This document shows positions 54,593 through 62,184 of a stretch of DNA of 64,000 nt, piece after piece. The notes below the pieces were generated by a model that did not search any database, was not told the DNA's origin, and worked only from the letters and a program-made list of their open reading frames with translations. Position numbers and translations under genes: made by a program. This DNA comes from Paenibacillus sp. FSL R5-0345 (GTDB lineage Bacteria > Bacillota > Bacilli > Paenibacillales > Paenibacillaceae), in NCBI RefSeq assembly GCF_000758585.1, contig NZ_CP009281.1, positions 2,232,001 through 2,296,000 on the forward strand. The letters are read 5' to 3'. Within the stretch, counting starts at the first letter, position 1. Each line of letters starts with the position of its first letter.

Positions 54593-55503
54593 ACAATGCC
54601 CTCTCCTCTAAACAATTTGGACAGCCCGTTTACGGAAAAAAGAAGCACAATGCTAATCAGACTTTTCAACATACTGATAGCGACGGAAACGGAATAGCTG
54701 CCGCCTCCCATGGCTAGATTGTATACATATAAATCTAATACCTGTATGGACTCTTTGTTGAATGCATTCTGGAAAACAAAGTATTGCTCCAGTCCATTGT
54801 TCAGGAAGCTGGCAATCTGGAGCATCAAGAGTACAAAATAAGTCGGCAGCATACTTGGCAAAGTCACATGCCTGATAACCTGCATTTTTGTTGCACCGTC
54901 AACATAAGCCGCTTCATACAGAGACTCATCAATGCTCATAATTGCTGCTATATACAAGATGGCCGACCAACCTAGTGATTTCCATGTAATCCATACCCAC
55001 ATAGTAATCCAGACATGGTCCGAGTTCTGAAGTAAGAGTACAGGAGAATCAATAAGTCCCATCTGGCTCAAAAAGCCGTTGACGACGCCTTCACTTGAGA
55101 ACATAGAAAATGCCAGGGAATATACGAGGACCCAGCTGATAAAGTTTGGAAGAGTGGTTACTGTCTGAATAAATTTGCGAAAACGCACGGCTTTGATCTC
55201 TGTCAGGAAAATTGCAAAAAACATGGGAAGCCATGAGAAAAGGATACTCAGCCCGCTTATGCCGAACGTGTTTTTGATGACCTGTAACAGTTGATCAACC
55301 TTCACCTGATTTTCTACCAAGGAGCGAAACCACTTGAGACCGACAAAAGGCGCTTGTGATAGCGGGATCGGCGGCATATAGTCAAAGAATGCATAAACCC
55401 ATCCATAGAGTGGGTAGTATGCAAAAACAGCAAGTAAAACCATAAAGGGCGAGATATAAAGAAATTTTCTAAAAGAATTGCTCCTCATGCTGTGACTGCG
55501 CAT
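54589..55503 (-). CDS. Lpl-type ABC transporter permease (LplB-like)
   Basis: A 304-residue permease, first gene of the operon. ATG 55503 is chosen because AAAGGAG lies eight bases upstream; the open frame extends to 55569 without a site. The N-terminus KFLYISPFMVLLAVFAYYPLYGW and the loop YEAAYVDGATKMQVIRHVTLP are typical of LplB/YteP-type permeases. The candidate cre at 55635 suggests catabolite control. Confidence 0.92.
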   Translation of the reverse strand: MRSHSMRSNSFRKFLYISPFMVLLAVFAYYPLYGWVYAFFDYMPPIPLSQAPFVGLKWFRSLVENQVKVDQLLQVIKNTFGISGLSILFSWLPMFFAIFLTEIKAVRFRKFIQTVTTLPNFISWVLVYSLAFSMFSSEGVVNGFLSQMGLIDSPVLLLQNSDHVWITMWVWITWKSLGWSAILYIAAIMSIDESLYEAAYVDGATKMQVIRHVTLPSMLPTYFVLLMLQIASFLNNGLEQYFVFQNAFNKESIQVLDLYVYNLAMGGGSYSVSVAISMLKSLISIVLLFSVNGLSKLFRGEGIV

Positions 55504-55905
55504 CTTGTCACTCCTTTTTGTGAAATCAATGCGTTTAAACGACCAACTTTGAGGTCCTCCCCCTTTCATAAACTAGACATACTTCAACTTGAAGATGGCT
55601 CCTGATGAATGGTGAATTCTTCAATCCCTTTTATTGATAACGCTTACATAACATAAAACCATAATAAATTAACAGTTCTCTTCAAACAATGACCTATCCT
55701 CACCAGTTATTGATCTATTGTTAGATGGAACTTAAAAAATTAAAATTTATATATTTTGAGACCTAATTTAAATTTTTCGAACTTCTGAGCAAAAATTTCA
55801 AAGGGCGCTCTGTCCCGTGAAGAAGAAGAAACTGCCCATTCGCTGACAACAAGTTGTGTATATCTCTAGCAACATCAATCATTGATATGTTCGAATAACA
55901 ACTTG
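55504..55905. other. Promoter region of the Lpl-type operon
   Basis: AT-rich non-coding DNA. It contains the cre-like site at 55635 and a small palindrome-like word ACAACAAGTTGT near 55850. I see no gene until the GH27 relic. Confidence 0.5.
55635..55648 (-). promoter_or_regulatory. Candidate cre site of the Lpl-type operon
   Basis: Minus strand TGTAAGCGTTATCA, one base different from the well-known Bacillus amyE cre (TGTAAGCGTTAACA). It lies about 130 bases upstream of the LplB-like start. Confidence 0.65.
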
Positions 55906-56202
55906 GATTGAAGCCACCGTGGGATGGAACTCATGGAATAGTTTTGAACATGAATTTTAGGATGCTGATTTACTGGCAGAATGATATGGATATGTTCGTG
56001 GTCGGAATGTACGGGGCAGCAACATCAATTTTATCGGGAGCCAAATTGACGGTTGCAACGATGTGGAGTACAAAACACATTTTTCTTTATGGAGCATGAT
56101 GGGATTATCCCAGAATTGCAGCGACATTTCCCTTTGATCAACGGTCAGCTTAAAGAAGTCTATATCAACGTCTCCGTCAGTATAGACTATCTTGAGGACT
56201 AG
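55906..56202 (+). pseudogene. GH27 alpha-galactosidase relic
   Basis: Short pieces of a GH27 enzyme survive in shifting frames. LGLKPP at 55905 continues as GWNSWNSFEHEF in the next frame, then a stop. QNDMDMFVVGMYG follows near 55975 (GH27 has a DPDMLVVGMYG block), and then, in the other frame, IDGCNDVEYKTHFSLWSMM near 56045. In an intact enzyme these blocks are separated by hundreds of residues, including the catalytic aspartates, so large deletions and frameshifts have occurred. A last open stretch, DGIIPELQRHFPLINGQLKE to 56202, is not recognised. A 63-codon frame at 55908-56099 is part of this relic, not a separate gene. Confidence 0.72.
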
Positions 56203-56251
56203 TTTTCAAAGAAAAAGTAGTGTGATATTTCTTCACATTTCTCTTTCCGCT

Positions 56252-57016
56252 TTAACCCCTTGCATACTTCTGGTAGTTTCTCGGCGTATGTCCGGTCAAT
56301 TGTTTGAATTGCCTGCAGAAATGCTCCACATTTTGATATCCGCACCGGGAAGCGACTTCAGCAATGCTTTGAGCATTGTGAATTAAGTATTCTTTTGCCA
56401 TACGGATTCGGCTGTTGATAACGTCATCCATGCAGGAGATTCCAAACGTTTTTTTGTAGATGTTCTGAAGATAACCAGGACTGATTCGAAGAAAATCCGC
56501 CATCTTCGAAACTGTCCAGTAATCGCCCGGGTTAGTTTGAATAGCGGTACGCAGTTTCAGTAGTTTGTAGTATTGAGGTGTAATATCATCTTGGAAGTAG
56601 GATTCCCATAGTTTGTTGAATAACGTCCGGAGTAAATAATCGACGGAAGATTCTTTACAATCCCGGTTAAAATTATGCTCGACGACAAGCAATTCAAACA
56701 ACTTGTGGCAGTAGTCCGGATCACTCAGGGCAAAGGGAACCCCAAGCGGAAGGGGAGATTCCGTAATATAAGGTTCATTGGATTCGAAGCGGATCCAATC
56801 ATTGATAAAATGATCAGCGCAGGCCCGATAATAGACTTTCTGCAATGGACGATAGAGAATTGCGCTGTGAGCAGGGTATTCCTTGAACCCGCCATTTACC
56901 CAGAATTGCGCTGGGGTCTTGGTGATTACAAGAAGCCAGTGATAGCCCACAGGAACATCTATAACAAAATTGCTCGCGTGTGTAGTATTGTACTCAACAT
57001 AATGAATAAGGGCCAT
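56252..57016 (-). CDS. AraC-family transcriptional regulator
   Basis: A 254-residue regulator with an N-terminal cupin-like sensing domain (VGYHWLLVITKTPAQFWVNG) and a C-terminal double helix-turn-helix (VSKMADFLRISPGYLQNIYK and IAEVASRCGYQNVEHFCRQF, ending TPRNYQKY). ATG 57016 is chosen because AGGAGG lies seven bases upstream; the open frame extends to 57082. It lies next to the GH27 relic and the Lpl-type operon on the same strand and probably activates part of the second glycan locus. Confidence 0.9.
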   Translation of the reverse strand: MALIHYVEYNTTHASNFVIDVPVGYHWLLVITKTPAQFWVNGGFKEYPAHSAILYRPLQKVYYRACADHFINDWIRFESNEPYITESPLPLGVPFALSDPDYCHKLFELLVVEHNFNRDCKESSVDYLLRTLFNKLWESYFQDDITPQYYKLLKLRTAIQTNPGDYWTVSKMADFLRISPGYLQNIYKKTFGISCMDDVINSRIRMAKEYLIHNAQSIAEVASRCGYQNVEHFCRQFKQLTGHTPRNYQKYARG

Positions 57017-57186
57017 CTTTTCCCCTCCTAGCAAGGATTCCATTATTATAACATAATGAAAAATAGGATTAAGATTAACCATGACTAATCCTCTTTGTGA
57101 TAGTCTAGAATTGAACTGCTATATGATCAAACTGCAAGTGAAAGTACAGTCATGAGAGTTACGGTAAAATAACGAAGCAATAGTTA

Positions 57187-57227
57187 AAAAAGCGCCTGCG
57201 TCGGTCATATCCGGCTAGGCGCTTTTT
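57187..57227. terminator. Orphan bidirectional terminator-like hairpin
   Basis: AAAAAGCGCCT pairs with AGGCGCTTTTT, with an inner CGG/CCG pair. It lies between two divergently oriented genes, so it terminates neither. It may mark a lost gene or a small RNA. Confidence 0.7.
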
Positions 57228-57320
57228 CAAGATTATCTAAGATTTAAAGGATTCTGCAAGACTATTTCTCCTATCATCCTCATATGAATCTAAACAACGA
57301 ATGATAGGGGGATTGTAAAT

Positions 57321-57785
57321 ATGGATTTGACGCATATCGTCTCAAAAATTGTGGTAGTTATACATGTTATAGCATCCATAGTAGGAATTGGGCCAGCTTT
57401 TGTGCTGCCAATACTGACAAGCTCAGCCAAGACAGGCAGCCAGCTTCGTTTTGTATTTGGTATTATGAAGAAAATAAACAGGTTCCCTAAGACGGGTGGG
57501 ATCACCCTGATCGCCACAGGCATTTTGTTAATGATCATTGATAAAATGGGCTTGTCGGTGTTGTGGATCAATCTGTCGTTATTATTTTTTATCGTGATAG
57601 AAGTTATTATTATTGGATTTGTTGAGCCTCGATTGAAAAAGCTGACCAAGCTCGTTATGACAAGTGAAGGCGAAGAAATCCCAGTAGGCTACAGCGCCGC
57701 TATGAACAAGATCGCTCCGTTAGAAGCAGCTGTACATGTGCTCACTATCGTCATTATTATACTAATGGTAGTAAAGCCGGTATAA
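57321..57785 (+). CDS. DUF2269-family integral membrane protein
   Basis: A 154-residue protein with four hydrophobic helices, starting IVSKIVVVIHVIASIVGIGP and ending HVLTIVIIILMVVKPV. It matches the DUF2269 group of small bacterial membrane proteins, whose function is not known to me. Conserved histidine in the first helix (VVIHVIAS). ATG 57321 has AGGGGG upstream. Its last 29 bases overlap, tail to tail, the 3' end of the glycosyltransferase gene on the other strand. Confidence 0.75.
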   Translation: MDLTHIVSKIVVVIHVIASIVGIGPAFVLPILTSSAKTGSQLRFVFGIMKKINRFPKTGGITLIATGILLMIIDKMGLSVLWINLSLLFFIVIEVIIIGFVEPRLKKLTKLVMTSEGEEIPVGYSAAMNKIAPLEAAVHVLTIVIIILMVVKPV

Positions 57786-58917
57786 GGTCGAAACGTCTAT
57801 GCTCAAGAATCTCTTCATAATCGTGAATGAGTCCATCGAAAATGCTCTCCCACGAGCGGTCGAGTGCCAGCTGTCGACCCTCATACCCCATAGCAGCCAG
57901 CTTGTGGGGATGCTCTATACTTGCACAAATTTCACGAATAAAAGCATCCGGGGAACGAGGTGAGGCAATCATTCCGTTGCGACCGGGTGTGATCAGATCC
58001 TTTACCCCGCCTTCATTTACGGCGAGGACAGGCAGCCCCGAAGCCATAGCCTCAAGGACAACATTGCCGAAGGTTTCTGTACTGGAAGGAAAGACGAATA
58101 GATCAGCTGAGGCATACAATTGAGCCAGCTCTTCACCGTGCTTATAGCCTGTAAATGTGACATTATGCGGCGCCTGTGTTCTCATCTCTGGGAGAAGGGG
58201 GCCATCTCCAACGACTAGCCAATGCACCTGAGACTGTATAGACTCAGGCAATTGCTGCATGGCGAGAGCTAGGGTGTTGATATCCTTTTCAGGTGCAATC
58301 CTTCCCACATATAGAAGCAGTAACGGTGCGGTAATTCCGTAACGATCGCGGACCTGATGGCTGCGTTTTTTCGGAGTATAGAGATTACAGTCGATGCCCC
58401 TAGACCAAAGCTTTAAACGTTGAAAGCCTTGGACTTGGAGGGAATCGAGTGTTTCGTTGGAGGGCGCGAAGGTAGCATCGCAGGACCGATGGAACCACTT
58501 CATGTACTTCCAATAGAGTGGGACGATTCTTTTCATCCGGTAATATTCAAGATAGCGGTCAAAATGGGTATGGTAGGAGGCGACATGAGGCAGACCATAC
58601 TTTCGCGCATAACGCAGGCCGCATAAGCCGATATTGAACGGAGTTGCCAAATGCAGCAGATCAGGACGAAAAGCTTTTAACTCTGACTGGATGGAGGACA
58701 TATTCGGCAGTGCGAGTCTACATTCTGGATATAAGAAAAAGGGGATACTGGTAATGGGACGTATGGGATCGGCATAGCTGTCTTCAGGAGCAGATTTCGG
58801 CGAAAATAGCAGATGCTCGATACCTCGCCGGTTCAAATGAGTGGTTAAGCGCTGAAGCGTGAGTGAAACACCATTCGTTTGCGGAAGAAATGTGTCTGTA
58901 AATAAAGCAAGACGCAT
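57757..58917 (-). CDS. GT4-family glycosyltransferase
   Basis: A 386-residue GT-B glycosyltransferase. The N-terminal half starts MRLALFTDTFLPQTNGVSLT; the donor half has LLYVGRIAPEKDIN, FVFPSSTETFGNVVLEAMASGLPVLA and the E-x7-E motif typical of GT4. It resembles GDP-mannose-dependent mannosyltransferases and MgtA-like enzymes acting on lipids. ATG 58917 has GGGAGGGG upstream; the open frame reaches 58953. It is probably for cell-envelope glycolipid or exopolysaccharide synthesis. It overlaps the DUF2269 gene at the 3' end. Confidence 0.9.
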   Translation of the reverse strand: MRLALFTDTFLPQTNGVSLTLQRLTTHLNRRGIEHLLFSPKSAPEDSYADPIRPITSIPFFLYPECRLALPNMSSIQSELKAFRPDLLHLATPFNIGLCGLRYARKYGLPHVASYHTHFDRYLEYYRMKRIVPLYWKYMKWFHRSCDATFAPSNETLDSLQVQGFQRLKLWSRGIDCNLYTPKKRSHQVRDRYGITAPLLLLYVGRIAPEKDINTLALAMQQLPESIQSQVHWLVVGDGPLLPEMRTQAPHNVTFTGYKHGEELAQLYASADLFVFPSSTETFGNVVLEAMASGLPVLAVNEGGVKDLITPGRNGMIASPRSPDAFIREICASIEHPHKLAAMGYEGRQLALDRSWESIFDGLIHDYEEILEHRRFDLIPALLPLV

Positions 58918-59018
58918 AGAACCCCTCCCAGGTACTCTTGATGTCTTGATCATAACAGTCCTTTATTTCATGGAGGTCAAACGGATGTTAAACAGAATAT
59001 AAAAATCCACGCTTCACG

Positions 59019-59861
59019 CTACACTTCTTCATATATCCCCTGTAAAAAGGCAATGCTCTCACCCAAATGTGATTCCGGAGTGCTTTCTAGTATGCCTTGA
59101 ATATGCGGGCGCTCGTATTTCATATAACGAAGAATCGGCTCGAATTCTAGCCATCCCTGACCCACAGGAACGATCTTGATGGCTCCATCCTGCACGATAA
59201 AATCTTTTAAATGAATAATGGCAATTCGATCTCCTAAGAGCTTTAAAGCCTCCGTAATAATAGCTTCTTGATGTAAGTAATTTGTTGGCGACATTAGATT
59301 AGCGCAATCCAATATGATCTGAAGATTGTTAGAAGAAATCTCATCCAGCAGTCGGCGAGTTAAGGATGCGGTGTACAGCGGATGATGGAGTCCAGCTTCA
59401 ATTCCTACCGTCACACCAAAATGCTCGGCCTCTGCCACCATAGCTTTTACCGATGTAATTACCTCTTGAAAAGCCTCTTCTGTAAAATTATCTGTGGTAA
59501 ACCCAACTCCCACACTTCCGGTTTCCGTACCAACCAGATTAGCGCCGAAATCTCTGGCCAAGCGCAGATGGGTACTGAACGCGGCTAATGCTTGTGCCCG
59601 TTTTTTTGGATCGGTGTCTACAATATTTACATAACAGCCAAGCACCGCAATCTGAATACCTGCTTGCCTAAAGGCATTGCCATAATAACTGGCCGTTCCA
59701 GGGCTGATAGCCGTAAGACTAGGGGCACTATCAGGAAAAGACTTCTTAAGTGCAAACTGGATATGAGCGAAATGATAGGACTTAATTTTCTCAATTAACT
59801 CATGCAATGGAACTTGTGTGAAATCATGTGCTCGAACACCTAGATGAAGGGGAATGCTCAT
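59019..59861 (-). CDS. Sugar phosphate isomerase/epimerase family TIM-barrel protein
   Basis: A 280-residue xylose-isomerase-like barrel (AP endonuclease family 2 fold). Metal-site blocks are visible: VGTETGSVG, VGIEAGLHHPLY, IILDCANLMSP and IIHLKDFIV. ATG 59861 has AGGAG about 11 bases upstream; the open frame extends to 59915. It lies directly downstream of the MR/MLE relic in an apparent operon of acidic-sugar or pectin-type catabolism. Its substrate cannot be told from sequence. Confidence 0.85.
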   Translation of the reverse strand: MSIPLHLGVRAHDFTQVPLHELIEKIKSYHFAHIQFALKKSFPDSAPSLTAISPGTASYYGNAFRQAGIQIAVLGCYVNIVDTDPKKRAQALAAFSTHLRLARDFGANLVGTETGSVGVGFTTDNFTEEAFQEVITSVKAMVAEAEHFGVTVGIEAGLHHPLYTASLTRRLLDEISSNNLQIILDCANLMSPTNYLHQEAIITEALKLLGDRIAIIHLKDFIVQDGAIKIVPVGQGWLEFEPILRYMKYERPHIQGILESTPESHLGESIAFLQGIYEEV

Positions 59862-59911
59862 ATGATTAATCGCTCCTATTAGAATTGTTGTTTGTGAGGT
59901 GCTAATTTGTC

Positions 59912-60610
59912 TCAATCAAAGGTAACCCCAGTGCCCGTTACTTCAGGCGCAATAGCCATCCCATTGTCTTTATTAATCACTAGAGGATGTGTAGTGTATT
60001 GATCGATAGGGAAGCTATGCATTTCGAGATACCCTGCATTTGGCATAGCCGCTAACAAAGTAACATGTAATTCCTGCATCCCATGTGTAGAGACGGAGAG
60101 GTTATAAGCTTGAGTTAAGTGAGCTACCTTTAACCAGCCTGTAATCCCCCCTATATTGGAAGCATCGGGTTGAGGGAAATCCACATGACCATATTGCAGC
60201 ATGTGATGGAATCCGGTTAGCCTTCAAACCCATATCTAAATATTTTTGATTGTTTAGGAGGAGCTTTTCTAATGGGAAATTTAAATCAATCGCGCCGCCA
60301 TAGCATTTGACCTCATTACTAGCACCACCCAGAAGTTTGTAGAGAGGTTCATCTGCTCCCAGATACTTTCTACACAGCTGGCATCTTTGCCAATTAAGAT
60401 ATGTGTTAATTCATACGCAATTAGTGAGCAGATCGCTTTGCCGCCAAATCCGCCAGTATAGGTATAACCTACCCCTTCACGACCGTCATCCGTTCTAATT
60501 TTGACAATGGGAACTTCAAAGTGAGTATGCAGGCCATGTTTTGCGTCCTCCATGATTTCTGGCAAAGGGATACGATAGTACTCTGTAATAACTTCTTTAA
60601 TTAGAGACAT
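59912..60610 (-). pseudogene. Mandelate racemase/muconate lactonizing (enolase superfamily) enzyme relic
   Basis: ATG 60610, with GGAGTG upstream, encodes a genuine N-terminal capping domain (IVKIRTDDGREGVGYTYTGG) as far as CVESIWEQM. A later frame reads EPLYKLLGGASNEVKCYGGA, then DLNFPLEKLLL, and a third frame gives the C-terminus HMLQYGHVDFPQPDASNIGG to TAA at 59912. About 233 codons remain where intact enzymes have about 370. The lost parts include the catalytic lysine motif and the metal-binding Asp/Glu ligands. The gene is dead as a sugar-acid dehydratase or racemase. Two internal deletions plus frameshifts explain the pattern. Confidence 0.85.
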
Positions 60611-60623
60611 CTGTAATCACTCC

Positions 60624-60956
60624 TTATAAAAGTTGTTGTAAGTTTGATATAGGGGAGGCTGTGTTTTGTTTAAGGGCTTGAACCACAAGTTTAGCAATTT
60701 GCTGAGCACCTTCATCTGAAAAATGCGTATCATCCGTAACTCCGTTTGGGTAATTGGGATGTATATTTTCTGGCAAATGCATGAATAATTTCTTGGATTC
60801 TTCTTCACCTAATAAACAATAGAGCGCTTGCGAAGCTGCGAAAATATCAAGCAGCGGTGTTTGCGTTTCTTCAGCTACCTGTCTCATGGCTTCGGGATAA
60901 GCGCCTACAGCAAGCGGGTCAAGCTGTCCATCTGAAGTAAATCGGCGGCGACTCAC
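60624..60956 (-). pseudogene. C-terminal end of the double esterase (after frameshift)
   Basis: SVSRRRFTSDGQLDPLAVGA continues the GDSL/rhamnogalacturonan acetylesterase domain of the upstream gene after a one-base shift near 60962. It contains the C-terminal catalytic block DDTHFSDEGAQQIAKLV with the Asp-x-x-His pair. It overlaps the upstream frame by four bases. It is unlikely to be a gene by itself because the nucleophile lies in the other piece. Confidence 0.82.
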
Positions 60957-62074
60957 AGAGGTAGCAGAACGGGAATACCTCCTAACTGCCGAGCAGCTTC
61001 TATATATTGAGTAAGGTTGCGGCGATATTCAGTGTCGGGATCGGTGTAACGCAAGGGATCTTCTTTTTTCTCATCGTTATGCCCGAATTGAATAAAAAGG
61101 TAGTCGCCAGCTTTGAAGTCTTTAAGGATGGCATCCAGGCGGCCGTCTGATATAAAAGATTTAGTACTGCGGCCATTAATGGCGCGATTCTCAACTCGAA
61201 CAGAAGTCCCAAAATAACTTTGCAGGTATTCACCCCAGCCGGTCATTGGTTTTTCTCCAGCACCCTTAATAGCCGCAGTGGAATCGCCCGCAATAAATAA
61301 CGTGGGTGTTATAAGTTCTTCTGTGTTAGTGTAGTGATGTTCCCTTAACCAATTCGCAGCAAGGGAAAGCCATTGCCGGCAATGAGGATGTTCTTTAGCA
61401 AGCCCTAAACCATGCCGTCCTTCTTCAAAGATATGTAGTTCAAATGGGATCCCTTGCTCCGATAGTGCATTTGAGAACAACAGACTGTTCTCTACAGGAA
61501 CGCTGGCATCATTTGCTGTAGTCCAGATAAAAGTTGGAGGTGTCCGTGAAGTTACCTGTGATTCTGATGAAAAGGAGCGCAGCTCCGCTGGGGCTGGATT
61601 GTCTCCTAGAAAATGAAGTCGGCTTCCCATGTGGGCATAAGGCGCTTGGAAAGTGATCACTGGGTATCCTAGCAGAAGAAGATCTGGTTTCTCTGCTCTT
61701 GTGGTAGAGAAGATAGACGCTAGGTGTCCGCCTGCCGAAAATCCGATCATCCCAACTTTGTTTGAGATTACATTCCAATGTTGTGAGGCGCCCCTAATCC
61801 ACCTCAGAGCTTCCTCAACATCATCTAACAGTGAAGTGACGCTAAAATCTCCGACCTGATAATCTAATACACCGGCATGAATACCTAGACTGTTCAGCCA
61901 ATGAGCGACTGGTGCTCCTTCATGTTTAGCTAAATGCTGGTAACCCCCTCCAGGCAATACCAATATAAAAGGGCGTGGCTGGTCCGTCTTAAGCGGATAG
62001 AGGGTAAGTAACGAGGTTTCCGGAGAAAGCTCAGCTTGCTCTGTAGGGTTAGGGTGTAGACGAAAGCTCAACAT
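60953..62074 (-). CDS. Double esterase: alpha/beta hydrolase plus SGNH acetylesterase (frameshifted)
   Basis: The first domain (about residues 1-240) is a BD-FAE-like alpha/beta hydrolase with LVLPGGGYQHLA, nucleophile in IGFSAGGHLAS and histidine in EEGRHGLGLA. The second (from about 250) is a rhamnogalacturonan-acetylesterase-type SGNH hydrolase with GDSTAAIKG, INGRSTKSFI and QFGHNDEKK. The frame ends early at 60953 (GGIPVLLPL), where relatives would read VLLTSVSRRR; one base appears to be lost between 60962 and 60963. ATG 62074 has AAGGAGG 12 bases upstream. The first domain should still fold; the second lacks its catalytic Asp-His block. The target is likely acetylated pectin. Confidence 0.82.
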   Translation of the reverse strand: MLSFRLHPNPTEQAELSPETSLLTLYPLKTDQPRPFILVLPGGGYQHLAKHEGAPVAHWLNSLGIHAGVLDYQVGDFSVTSLLDDVEEALRWIRGASQHWNVISNKVGMIGFSAGGHLASIFSTTRAEKPDLLLLGYPVITFQAPYAHMGSRLHFLGDNPAPAELRSFSSESQVTSRTPPTFIWTTANDASVPVENSLLFSNALSEQGIPFELHIFEEGRHGLGLAKEHPHCRQWLSLAANWLREHHYTNTEELITPTLFIAGDSTAAIKGAGEKPMTGWGEYLQSYFGTSVRVENRAINGRSTKSFISDGRLDAILKDFKAGDYLFIQFGHNDEKKEDPLRYTDPDTEYRRNLTQYIEAARQLGGIPVLLPL

Positions 62075-62184
62075 TTCGTTCCATTTCCTCCTTAAAAGGG
62101 TATATGCACACGTTAATATATTTTCAAAAAAAAGAGAGACTCTTTTTTTTTTTGATTCCACCTGAGCAGTATTTATGGTCTTTT

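Noticed and set aside
55908..56099. 63-codon open frame as an independent gene
   Set aside because: Its recognisable words alternate with those of the neighbouring frame as parts of GH27, so it is pseudogene debris.
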